This document shows positions 1 through 11,141 of a stretch of DNA of 64,000 nt, one piece after another. Within the stretch, counting starts at the first letter, position 1; every line of letters begins with the position of its first letter. Location: positions 47,223,501 through 47,287,500 of the forward strand of contig NC_056752.1 in assembly GCF_018687715.1 (NCBI RefSeq), given 5' to 3'. Under the pieces are notes generated by a model. It was not told the DNA's origin, did not search any database, and saw only the letters and a program-made list of their open reading frames with translations. This DNA is from Carya illinoinensis (Eukaryota > Streptophyta > Magnoliopsida > Fagales > Juglandaceae). The position numbers were made by a program, and so were the translations under genes.

Positions 1-347
1 CATATGATTTGTAAATATTTGTGAAAATGTAGTAAATAGTTTGTGAATAGTAATGAAGACTGCTTTACTTATCAAACAAAGTCTCTATTAAAGTGGCCGC
101 ATCTATGCCATGCAAAAAACTCCTCTGTGAAAACATGCACTTTCGCCCTAAAAATATAATTTGAGCATTAATGATTGCTGTAAATATAATCTCTGATTAC
201 ACTTGCATGACTAGGACAAAAAGTTCGGATGAATCAAACCATTCAAAGCAATCGATGTAGTAGCCACATGAAACGTTTCGTGGCAAATGTGACTGTGAAT
301 TGAGCGAAATACAGAAAATTGCAAGAGTTTTTTATTAGGTGAGTGCG

Positions 348-1017
348 CTAAGCCTTGATACCTGAACCGGAAGGATTTGTATGCCCTGAACTTGTTGGGC
401 TCCGGAGAGGAGGCAATACCGGTGACGCTGTTCCATTATTATGTAAAGAAAGATATTATCTTTGATGTTATTTTCCCTGTAATTAAAGAGACACGAACAT
501 CCTCGCAAATCTATCCAAGATACACGCAAAAACTTCCATGGAAAGTAAAGTTTGAGTCAAGAAAAGCTCAAGATTCAAGAAACCAATTAGGGCTGGGTTT
601 GGTTTTCGAACCTGAGCAAAGTGACTCCAAAGATCCAGTCCTGTTCGAACTGTCCTCGCTGGTTAGCGGACAGACCAAAGGTAGAGAGAGCACCCTGGTG
701 CCATTGACTGGAAACCCCAGAATGGATGACTCCCGGACAAGGTAGCAGAGGCAAATTCCATTGTTGCTAGAGTTTAAGGACGATGATAAGGTGTTGCAAC
801 AGTTGTCGGAGGGCGTGCCAGAGAGGTTGTTTGGCGGAGACGAGATGTAGGGCAAGCATGGGGAGAAAAGAACAAGCTCCTGGGTGCAGCTCGAAGGTGG
901 TGGGCCGGCAGCAGCGACAGCAAGGACGAGGGTGATAAGCGGCATTGCGAAGGCGGCGATCACGGATGTGGCCCATGTGGGGAATTTTGATATCTTTGGG
1001 AAAAGTCTGAGAGTCAT
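348..1017 (-). CDS. Non-specific lipid-transfer protein, LTPG type, 2 exons
   Basis: Likely exons are 1017-612 and 427-348, joined at CAG/GT and ACAG in phase 1, giving about 161 aa. A hydrophobic N-terminus (signal peptide, cut near the Ala-rich stretch at about residue 35) precedes an 8-cysteine motif in the order C, C, CC, CXC, C, C, which is the disulfide scaffold of plant lipid-transfer proteins. Such proteins carry lipids or cuticle monomers at the cell surface. Several N-X-S/T sequons are present and a Pro/Ser-rich tail follows. The tail ends in SGSGIKA and a stop, without the hydrophobic segment needed for GPI anchoring, so either a further exon lies outside the window or the protein is soluble. 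A second Met at residue 25 would give a shorter signal peptide. It is a paralogue of the gene at 5171-6101 on the same strand. The family is certain from the cysteines; the 3' end is less sure. Confidence 0.8.
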
Positions 1018-1018
1018 T

Positions 1019-1022
<4 letters not shown>

Positions 1023-1050
<28 letters not shown>
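1023..1050. repeat. (GA)n microsatellite
   Basis: A near-perfect GA run lies directly upstream of the start codon of the minus-strand lipid-transfer gene, so it would appear as a CT-rich 5' leader in that transcript. Confidence 0.9.
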
Positions 1051-1055
<5 letters not shown>

Positions 1056-1424
1056 GAGATCTGGTAATCAGAACGGGTGGGTGGGTGGCGGGAGAGCTGC
1101 TGTTAAAAAAATGGCCAGAATTCCGAGAAGGTCCTTTCGTTTCCGAGTTATATACGTCAATTTTCCGTGTAGTTCAATGACAGTTTCACACAAAGGCCTT
1201 CTAGTTCTAGTTCAGCTCCATTTCCAAAACTGCCCCTTAGTCTTTTCTTTACCCTTCCATGATTCCAATTTTAGTTGAAATTCAACGTATTTATGAAAAA
1301 TGTTATGAAAAATTGGTCCAATTTTTCATAAAATAGTTCAATGACAGGTTTGGTCCAATTTTAGTTGAAATTCAACATATTTATGAAAAATTATATTCAC
1401 CAATTTCACGCTATACATTATATA

Positions 1425-1610
1425 TAATTTTTTAATTTTTAAGTTTTTTTCTTATCAAATGTATGATGTATGGATGATTAGTAAAAAAATTCAATTAGTT
1501 TCAAAAGAATAAAATTAAAAAAAATAAAAAATAAAAAATAAATATAATATGTAGTGTTTAGAGATGATGAGTAAAAAAGCTCTTCTCGTTATCTCCTACA
1601 CCAAACAAGT
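1425..1610. repeat. AT-rich MITE-like repeat (family D)
   Basis: This stretch has the recurring pattern of a short 'atgatgtatggatgattagta' type end, an AT-rich core and a 'gtgtttagagatgatgagta' type end. Related copies lie at 1975-2600, 4700-4915 and 23525-23665. There is no coding content. The class is inferred only from size, AT richness and recurrence. Confidence 0.5.
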
Positions 1611-1974
1611 TTAGCCCTGACAGTTGATGTACTCGATTTAGGGCATGTTTGGAATTGCGGTAGAGGCTTTTAATAGAAAAATTAGTTTGTTTAGATATTA
1701 CATATGAAAGTAATTTTAATTTCAAATAAACTAAAAAGTCAAACGTGCTTTCTCGAATAGTGCAAAACGTAATTTGAATTTTAAAAATAAATAGCCATAC
1801 AACTTTAAGATAATTACAACTTTTAAACTTTTAAGGATATGATTATAATTTTTAAAAATTTCAAAATCATCATTTCTACCTCGGAAAATATTTTTTTAAT
1901 TTATTTCCAAACAAACGTAATATGTATGAAAGTGTTTTAAACATATAATTACCAAACAATAAATAACCTTTTAG

Positions 1975-2600
1975 AGAGATGTTATTCATTATCCCACATC
2001 ACACTTTACATATTTTAATATTAATTTTTATTTTATTTTATTATTGTTAAACTAATTGAGTTGTTCTAATTATCATCCATACACCTAAGGGTGTAAATCG
2101 GTCTAGTTAGGTCCATCATTTTCCTCGGACCGGACAAGTAGCTATCAGTCCGTTCGGTTTGGTCTAATTAATTTTTTCTTTTTTTCTTTTTTTTAAATAA
2201 ATTAATAAAAAAATTATTAAAATTACTAAATTAAAATTAAGTGAATTATTAATGTAGATTATGTAACTAACTCATTAAAAAAATATTTTATATGGTCAAT
2301 GATAATAAATTAGATAAAAATTACATCATTAATTTATATAATTACTATATAAAAATAATATATTAAATTATTAAAAATATTTTTTAAATATATATATAGG
2401 ATTTTGGTCTGGTCCAGTCTAAAATTTATGGAATTAAGACCGATCGGTCTAGAGTTCAGTTCGATTCAAATGGTTCGGCCCAGTCGATTTTTCCTGTCCA
2501 GACCGACCGGCTTACACCTTTACATATATCACATATTTATTATAGAAAAAATGAAAAATAAAAATAAAAATAAGTGTGATGTGTGAGGATGATAATTAAG
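1975..2600. mobile_element. Family D MITE-like repeat split by a second MITE
   Basis: The left part (1975-2088, ending in 'atcatccatacac') and the right part (2519-2600, with 'atcacatatttatta' and 'gtgtgaggatgata') resemble the two halves of the uninterrupted repeat near 4780-4915. The middle is occupied by another inverted-repeat element at 2089-2518. The right edge coincides with the start of the duplicated gene fragment at 2601. Confidence 0.5.
2089..2518. mobile_element. MITE with GGTGTAA..CGGTC terminal inverted repeats
   Basis: The left end reads ggtgtaaatcggtct. The right end is the complement of ggtgtaagccggtcg, so the imperfect terminal inverted repeats are about 15-20 bp. Subterminal runs of 'ggtctggtcc' and 'cggaccgg' type are also inverted. 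The core is AT-rich without an ORF. This is a typical non-autonomous DNA transposon structure of 430 bp. Superfamily not determined. Confidence 0.65.
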
Positions 2601-3340
2601 CGGCATGGTTTCATACTACCATTCCCCATTGAAATTTGTGTTATTCCATTACATAATATTTACATCATTGAATTTTGTGCTTATGATTGATCAGATACTT
2701 ATTGTTTATCGAATAAATCTCTGATTTTAATGGGTAAGCTTTTTACTTTTATGACATCTTACAGTCATTTGAGTGTGGTGTCAAAAACTCCACTTCATCT
2801 ACCACATTGGTGCCCCCTATTTTTAGGATACATAGAAGAGTCTATTCTTATTTAGGGATTATATCAAGTTTTAGCTCATTTCCTGAATCTTTTTACTTTA
2901 TTTTTGAATTCCTCTCTTTCACGATCAAACAATTGTGACTTGTGAGATCAATTAAGAAAGTTGTCTTTCTTTAGATCAGAAAATGTTATCCGATGATCCA
3001 GCATAAAAATTTTTGTTGGGTGTTTCTTCTCTTGGAGTGTAACTGATGAGGACAGTCACAGGTGGATGGTTCATTTCGTTCGCCGGAGTGGCATGCTCCT
3101 CGTTTACCTTCTCACACCATCACCTGGGAAGAGTTTGCAAAGAAGCAGAAGGTAATTTGTTGAGTATTGCTGATATGCTTATTGAAGGGGTTGGTTAACT
3201 TCCTTGACTATGCTTAATATATACCTCATTGTGTTCATGAATTCTTTTACTCTCTGATTACGTGCCCTCCTATGTATGTGCTAATTCTTCTTCTGTTGAT
3301 TTGTGTGGAAATTTTTACTTGGAAGACGAAAATGCAATGA
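2601..3340 (+). pseudogene. Truncated duplicate of the Lys/Arg/Ser-rich protein gene (exon 2 and flanking introns)
   Basis: This segment matches the complement of about 35160-32742, so it is an inverted copy about 30 kb from its source. It starts in the last few bases of exon 1 (cggcatgg), includes a shortened intron 1, the acceptor, exon 2 (3062-3151), the donor, part of intron 2 and the first bases of exon 3 (gaagacgaaa at 3322). Exon 2 is open and keeps the motif SPEWHA and TITWEEF, but has an in-frame 12-bp deletion relative to the source (90 versus 102 nt). About 1.2 kb of intron 2 is missing. Retained introns show DNA-level duplication, not retroposition. Without exons 1, 4 and 5 it cannot make the full protein. 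Confidence 0.85.
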
Positions 3341-4246
3341 AGTCAAGTTCAGTAATTGGCTGAATATTTCATGATGAGGGTTCTAAGTCCATATAAAAAG
3401 CAGAGCAGAGGGAGGGAGATGCACCAAATCCTGTACTGCAACCTTGACCTTGGTATAAAAGTGCAGCTCTCAGATTTTCTTCTTGGTAATGAACACCAAT
3501 GTCTAGGATGACTAGCATCATGGGCCATGGCATGCAAAATGGTATATATGCTGATTACATTGATTCAAATGAAGTTTTAATATTTTCAATTTTTTTAATT
3601 TTAATTATTTTTAACTTGTTTTTAACTTTTTGTAACGGCCGGGGTGACTAGTTCTCGTTTGTAAGCTTTTGATTGGTTGATATAGCATTATAATATCTAT
3701 ATCCCGTTAGAACTATAACTATCAAACGTTTGAATGATACGTGGGCTACATTAAAATAAGTACTATATTATATGTGGGCTACCTCAAATCTCTTAGCACG
3801 AAAGCTTGTTAACCGTTGATGCTAGTCATATTATAAAATCTTTGCTTGGAAATTATATGTGGGCTACATTATAATAAATAAGTATTATATTATATGTGGG
3901 CTACATTAAATCTCTTAGCACGAAAGCTTGTTTACAGTTGATTGAGCTAAGAAGTAAGAGGACATCTATGGTAGTGAAATACTGAAATATTATAAATTTC
4001 TCGTATTGGTCTCTTAAACCAAAAGCCCTTTATTGTCTGTAAAATTATGGTACTAAAAAATGAAGAAAGCAAGGAAGAGTGCGGAAAGATTAGGATTGAG
4101 CAGAAATTCAAAAATTCGACTTGGACGCCGACCCTGCTTCGACCCCAACTTTTCTTGGAGAGAAAACTCCAACTCGGACAAGTCAGGAGGCCAAACTATC
4201 CTGGGACTAAGGTGGCCCCCGTACAGGAGGTGCAAATAGAACCCCT
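3341..4246. other. Intergenic, contains a 118-bp tandem duplication
   Basis: No gene recognised. Two copies of a roughly 80-100-bp block beginning 'gtgggctacattaaaataagta' style and ending 'cttagcacgaaagcttgttaacc' style start at 3741 and 3859. The rest is AT-rich, apart from a more balanced stretch at 4060-4240 with no recognisable protein. Confidence 0.6.
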
Positions 4247-4389
4247 CACGCGTGTGCGAGTGGGTGTATGGGTGCGTGCATGTATGTGCATGTGCGGGCT
4301 GTGTGTTTGTGTATGTTTGTAAATGCACGCGTGCTTGTGTGAGTGCATGTTTGTGTGTGTGGGGGTGCGGGTGTGGGTGGTGGGTGTAT
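4247..4389. repeat. GT-rich low-complexity tract
   Basis: Degenerate (GT)n/(GTAT)n sequence with interspersed GTGC and GTGG for about 140 bp. Alternating purine-pyrimidine composition is strong on the plus strand. Open frames through it are a by-product of the composition. Confidence 0.85.
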
Positions 4390-4699
4390 TATTTCTTACT
4401 TACTAGTAAAGCTCGCTTGCCATCTCTCTCACCATTATAAAAAAACCTTTTATAATATTTTTATTTTATAAAAAAAATAAAAAATAATATTTTAATATAT
4501 AAAATGTGTGGTATGGGATGATGTGTAGAATTTATCATTTGAAAAAAATGAATTTTCGATTAAAAATAGTGCATCACAAATTTATCTTCTTCTTCTTCTT
4601 TTTTAAAGAACGGATAGAATTTGCCCACTTTAAATTATTATATAGCATTATTTATTAAAAAATAAAATAATTATATTTAAAAATCTTTATACCACACAC

Positions 4700-4915
4700 C
4701 ATCGGCATTACTTAATTAATTTAATATTCATGTCGTCTTCATTTGCTACTCATCATTTCCATATGCTATATTTATTTTTATTTTTTTAGTTTTATTCTTC
4801 TTAAGCTAATTGAATTCTTCTACTCATTATTCGTACATCACATATTTAGTAAGAAAAAAAAAATTATGTATAGCGTGTAGTATAAAGATGATTAGTAGAA
4901 TTTTTCTTTAATTAT
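4700..4915. repeat. MITE-like repeat (family D)
   Basis: Contains 'ctactcattattcgtacatcacatatttagta' style sequence followed by 'tagcgtgtagtataaagatgattagtaga', roughly complementary ends around a short A-rich centre at 4850. The same arrangement is seen at 23525-23665 and, interrupted, at 1975-2600. Confidence 0.5.
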
Positions 4916-5170
4916 ATCAAAGTTGTGAGTCATAGCATGTCCGATTTGAACTAAAAATAAACTGAAGCTTATAAACTTGGTCGGTGGACCTTTAAACCTT
5001 TATTTCCACTAACACATGCATGTGTATTACAAAGAATACATTCTCACATAAATAAACAATCACCCAATATGGCTCTCAAATATCTATCCCAAGGAGCCCA
5101 AATAATAGTGCACACCCTAACATTAAAAGAACACTCATCAAACAATGTCAAAGCGCAAACATACTGCAAG

Positions 5171-6101
5171 CTACCAGTAATAGTTCAAAACAGAAACTCC
5201 TAACACAAGTAGCAGAAAGGATGGTGAGAGACTGTGAGAGGGCATGGCAGCCGATGGGGTCAGAACCGGGCGGCTTCCAGTGGTTGCAGTTGGAGCTTCA
5301 GAATCCACTGTTGGAAATGGCGGATTTAAGAGCGGGGTCGTGTCAGATTGTGGTGCCTGAGCAGGTGATATGGGTTCCGGGACTGAAGAAGCTGCACGCT
5401 CAAGAAAGCAAAATGATTTGGCATTAACATCAAGTATAACTAACACCAAAAATGGAAACCATTACACGTGCCTTTTCACAGTAGTAATAGTACCTTTAGG
5501 ACTAGGAGTTGGAGAGAGTCCAGGGGAAGGTGCTGGCTCAAGCGAGACAGGACCTGCAGATGAATTTGAAACATGTGAGTGTGACATCCCAAAATTTCAT
5601 TAACAATAAGTAGAAACAGGGATATTTCCAATTTCCAAATAAATGAAAGGTACCTGGAGCTGGAATAGGTGCTCCAGAGGCTGCAAATGTAAGAAAAGCT
5701 TGCATTAGAATCTCGATATACAGCTAATTAAATTCCGATGATATGTTCATCATGAAGTTTTTACCTTTGCATTGGAGGGGAACTCCAGGCATATTACAAG
5801 CACTTGGGAGAGAGATGCCCAGGGACTGATTAATAGGTACTTGCAAAGGAACATTTCCGGTTACAATAAGGCAAAAACAGTCCTTGCTGCCACTTGTGAG
5901 GGACTTGAGCGAATTGCAGCAGGCTGCACTTGGTGAGTTACCATTTGCAGTGCTATTTGTTACAAAGCTCAGGCAAGGGGTGAAGCTTGAAATCATTGAG
6001 GTGTTGCATGGGGTACCAATCTGGCCATAAACAGGAATAATCAAGACCACAACCATGGCCAGTATAGGAACAATGCGTGAACAGGGATAAAACAACTCCA
6101 T
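5171..6101 (-). CDS. Lipid-transfer protein, GPI-anchored type, 4 exons
   Basis: Exons read 6101-5765, 5680-5654 (27 nt), 5553-5494 and 5391-5171. All junctions are GT-AG and every exon ends in phase 1, giving 214 aa. The order is a signal peptide (residues 1-26, ending VYGQ), an 8-cysteine domain with C, C, CC, CXC, C, C spacing, a long Pro/Ser/Ala/Thr-rich spacer typical of arabinogalactan-type glycosylation, and a C-terminal hydrophobic segment (LLLVLGVSVL) that fits a GPI-anchor signal. Known LTPG proteins sit on the outer face of the plasma membrane and take part in cuticle or wax lipid export; that role is inferred from family. The tiny exon 2 is supported because its acceptor, donor and phase all fit. 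Confidence 0.88.
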
Positions 6102-7600
6102 CTGAAGTTTCTTCTAACTTTGATGTTGAGTATAGGAGTCGGGGAAACCAAAGCACTGATGTGTTGAGAAGATAAAGCACAGAAAACTTGAAGACTTTTG
6201 GACTTTGATGTATTGGGGAGAAAGGGTTAGGGAATTTATAGATAGATTTGAGGAGGTCTTCACTACTGGTCAGGCCAGGTAAGAGAAGTGGAGGGAAATT
6301 AGGTGAACTTGAAGTTGGTCTTGGAGTTCAACTACTTTAACTAATCTCTGTGAAATAAGTAGCAGCTTGCTTGAAGTAGGTGATATTGGCGGCTTTTTGT
6401 TCCATCTGTGTGGTGTAGCCTCTCTTGACGTTCATTTCCAAACCATTTTTTGTGCTGTCTATCATTAAACTACTCCGGAAGTTAGAATTTTCTTTAACGA
6501 TTCAGCCAACAGGACCCATGCATATCTCAGTTTTAGTTGACCTTACTGCCCCAGAAAGCTTCATTGGTCTGGGTTAGCTTATGATGAATTCCGTTATTAT
6601 TAACGACTCCCCCATTAAACTTTTCAAGAATATTTACAAGTCAGTCTCAACTAAATTATACAGTGTCCTCCAGATCAGACTTGTAAATATAATTTTTCTT
6701 CCAGAAATGGGTGGAAACTAAAATACTGATCCCTGCAACTCTCATAGGAAGCTTGCCGCCTGATGAACCACAACACCTCCCCTGGACCTATAGTGGAACA
6801 ACCTGCGGACCTTACAACAACACGGGCCGAGCTACAGTAAGTAGATTTCGATTTTAGTTCATAGAGATTGACGATACATAGATACTGATTTTTTACACAG
6901 GAGGACTTGTTTAACAGGAGATTTCCTGTTTTTTTACACAGAAGGCAAGCCAGATCCATTTTGAAACTATAAGATTGTCTTTAGCATTATAAACCAACAG
7001 CTCAATTCTTATGGCCATACCATACTATCTACAAAATAAAACAAGTTTCAATCTAACATTCAACAATTCCAGATTTTAATTTCTACTGAAAGATTGACAG
7101 AACCCAGAGTCGCTACCAACTTCTAATCTGACGGAGGCATATAATTTCAATGGCCTCGTGATCTGTGCTGACTAAATGAAGATTATTCTTCACCAGATGA
7201 GCTTAAGAATTCACTCGAGCATATGTAGAAGTTGGAGGGGGGTGGGGCAAAAAATGTCATCAACTTGGAGCATTCGATATTACCATCAGCATTACAATTG
7301 CCGTAAAAAGAACGTTTCTTACACTCGAGACAAACTATGGAGGAACAGAGACTCGTACGAGATACTTTTAAACAGAACACGACATCAAGACTACCAGTGT
7401 CCCTATCTGCATATCTAATGACAGAAAAAAACTGTATCTACAACCAAGTCACCTCCCAACAAATTCTCTGCATACTAATGGAATATTATAATGGAATCAG
7501 AAACAAAACGCAGCTCGAAAACTTCTAATAACTCCATTTTATGATTTTATTGAGAAGGGATTTGCAGGAGAGTAGACCTTTTCGTTCCATACTGCTGCAC
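6102..7600. other. Intergenic region between LTPG gene and desaturase gene
   Basis: It should hold the promoter of the minus-strand LTPG gene (just above 6101) and the 3' UTR of the minus-strand desaturase gene (just below 7601). I see no further gene. Short open frames here have no recognisable family signature. Confidence 0.6.
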
Positions 7601-10600
7601 TTAGAGCTTCACATTTCTATCAAAAATCCAACTGAACGGAATGGTGGGAGCTTGCTTGGCCTTTCCTTGAGCTCTCTCCTCTAGCCTTCTAATTCTTGGA
7701 GGTAACCCACAAACATAATCCTGTGCTTTTCGCCCCTCGGCTGAAAGTCCAGTTAGCTTCTCCACTTTCCATCTGCCGACCAAAAATTCCAATATATCAG
7801 CATAGTCCTTGGCAGTGTAAATCCCTAGCCGCTGCGCAACAGCTGAAAAGTGCTCAAAAAGATTATCATCACGGCCATCATACATCAGGTGGGCTGGCAT
7901 GGAGATTTTCTTCCTCATCATGTCAGCAAATGCCAAGACAGCTCCATCAGGATCAATCTCCAATAGCTTTTCAACTATCTTGGTGTAGGCGGTTTCATGG
8001 CGTTTCTCATCTGATGCAATTGTGCCACATATTTGTGCCAAATTCATGTCCCCATGCTCCTTGGCAAGCCTGGCAGTGTTCCCATGGGAGATAAAGGTTG
8101 CCCTTTCTTGGAAAGCGGTATAGATGAATCCAAGGTAGGGACTATTTTCTGTTCGAGGATCCTATGAGGAAACAAAGAAAATCAAAGTCAAGGATCAAGC
8201 AGGGATGGTGTGAGATTTAACAAAAAGAAATCTATTAAAACTACCAGGTCAGCTACTTATTTTTTGGATGACCTCGACTTTAAAAAGAAACTAGTTGGGA
8301 GATGATGCCTTGTCCTGAAGGAAGAACTCATATTGTGCTTTTAAAACATGATTTTAAGAGGTAAATTACAGGAAAATTGCGTGAATTAAATAAGATTCAA
8401 AGTACTCATCAAGCTTCAAAAGATGGAACAATAAACCAGAAAAGGTAAAAACAGACATGGATTGAGCATGCTTGTGATTGTGTGTGAAAGTTTTACATAC
8501 ATTTATGCATAAAAACAGGCGTTGATCTGTGGAAGTTTCAGATTTTGGCTTCCAACACACACCAAATCCTAGCATGAATAACCAAGCATCCACCAACTAC
8601 GTGTAATGCAAAGGATCTAACAACTAAATGCATTCTACAAGTCTACATGTGCAACTATGAGTGGTGGTCTGTGCGTCCGCAATTGCAAACATTTGAGAGA
8701 AGACTCCTCAATATATGTGGCAAGGACCTCACCATTCCTGACCCAATCAAATACTGAATTGTCTTCTCAATTTGCCTCATGTCTACTCGTCCAGTAAGGT
8801 AGAGATACTTATTGAGTAGGTCCCCATGCCTGTTTTCTTCAGCTGTCCATGCCCTTGTCCAAATTGCCCAAGAAGTAAGGCTTGCACCTGTTTCATCCCG
8901 AACTCCATCCAAGGTATTAAGCATGGTTTGATAAGTTGGAAGGGCTTCTTCTGTAATCATATCCCCAACCAAAACAACAAGGTAATCATCTGGAATCTCC
9001 TTTGCCCTCTCCCTTAATTCCTTGACTTGATCGTGAAAACCATCAGAGGCAGGGTCTGGCAGGAAATCCTGTGGTTGCCAACACTTCTCAACTGGCTTCA
9101 GGTGAACTAAAATATTCTGTTCAGCCCAATCCTCCATGGATTTAAATATCTCAATTTTTTGCGGTGGCATCGAGTGGGTGACTTGAACATGAACCTCTCG
9201 AGGTGGCGTAAAAGGCTTCTTTGGATTGTCAACCTCCCTGTGCATTAGATGGAAGAATTTGATATTAGATTGTCCAACCAACCAAAATGTAAACGGTTCA
9301 GAATGTGCTTGTCACAAGAATGGTACACCAGTTTACAATGACCTAACAGAAGAAAAGACCTGTGCAATGTCATTATCTGAAGTTCATTCATGCCCCATCA
9401 CATTCAGTACATGAACGAAGGCATGGAGACAGTTACACAGTATATGCCCAGGACCCTAGTCAATAGTTCAACCACATTTGATATGTACATTCAAGTAATT
9501 CAGATATGTTTAAAAGGTTATTTAGTACTGAGAAGGACAACAAGTGGATTGGGCACATCACTACCTCCCAACACTTTTCTCCTCCATATGACAGCATTGC
9601 AGGAACTAAGGAAGTTGAGCTATCAGATGATCTACAAGAAAATGCACTGAGTTTGACAAAAGCTTTGGAGAAGTAATGGGTAAAATAAATTGTTTGATTG
9701 CATACTTTTTTTCTAACAGACTGCCAATAAAGAATAGGGGAGGTTCTGATTCCCAGACTAAGCCATTTGATGCAATTCTTCAAACAAGAAATTAGTTAGA
9801 CCCCTAAAAGAACTTCATTTTGGAAGGATTCATTGCATAACATCCATCAAAGGATTGCTCCTAAATAAAAAAAGGTTGGATAGGAAATAAGTAATAATTG
9901 CCAAAGTCAATTGACCAACAGTATATGTGGTTATAATGAACTGAAAAATATTTATTTTTTGGATAGGCACTGTCTTTCCGGGAACAGCGTTCCAACTAAT
10001 CCCAACTATTCAAAAAAACCCAAAGGAACAAGGAAACCAATTTCCAATTAAAACAAATTAAGATCGTAAAAGAATATCTAGAGTTATTTGATGCGTGAGA
10101 AGTATACAGAGAAACATGAAATGACAGGGTAAAATAATTTTCAGCAGAACAGGAGAAGAACATACTGTTATATCCATGGGAACGATATAGATGATTAAGC
10201 TAATTCCACAAAGGACTGCAGATGACTAAATGCCAAATTACCATTAAAACCAAGAAAAATGATAATAGAAGTACTGAATTTAAATCATAAAATAAAAGGA
10301 TAAAATGAACCAAAAATGGAGAGAGAAAAATGTCCCAAAGAAAAACTCCATATTCTAATGTAAGAAAAAGTGTCACCAGCACGCCTCCATAGATTGAGAT
10401 GCTAAAACACATTCTTTTGATGACGTGGAACCTTACCATGGTAGGGCCCTTCGGACCCCTAGGGAGTTAACCCCAAATACACGACCCTCCCATCATAACC
10501 GCATATCAGGTAATCCAAGGGAACTCCTAATACGGAATTACATCCTAGATGTCTAAGTGTACATCTCACCTCAAGCACACCCTTTGACCACTACACAGCT

Positions 10601-11109
10601 TAGTACTGTGCTGGGCGAGAGACAAAAACAAATTAATGGAAAAATTATTGAAAATGTATCAGATCATGTTAAACCATCAAAAATTAAGAAGTGATCTGGT
10701 AGGAAACATTTTAAGCCCCAATAATGGTGTTATGCCAGTGAGTATATTGACTTACACACAAGTATCACTATAATGAAATTGAAACATGGCATGCACAAAA
10801 ATAAACCGATGGCCAAAAAGTTAAACAGAGCTACAGCTGCAAGCTATGATGGAATTCAATGATTTTCCTCATATAAAGATATGGTAAAAAGAAGGGGAAT
10901 TGAGGAAGAAACGAGGAACCTGTGCATAATATATACTCTCACCAGCTTGAATATTCAAATCCAGAGGAAATTAATATTACACAGATAAAACCAAAACAAT
11001 ACGCATAAGAAATTCAGATGATTATAAATAAGCATCTCGGCAGGGTTCTTTTCTAAAGTCCTAAAGAGAAACAAAAATAAGGGTAGAAGTAACACGCTGT
11101 CTAGTTATT

Positions 11110-11141
<32 letters not shown>

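Noticed and set aside
4047..4440. Cys/Val-rich open frames
   Set aside because: Products of the GT-rich tract read in several frames.
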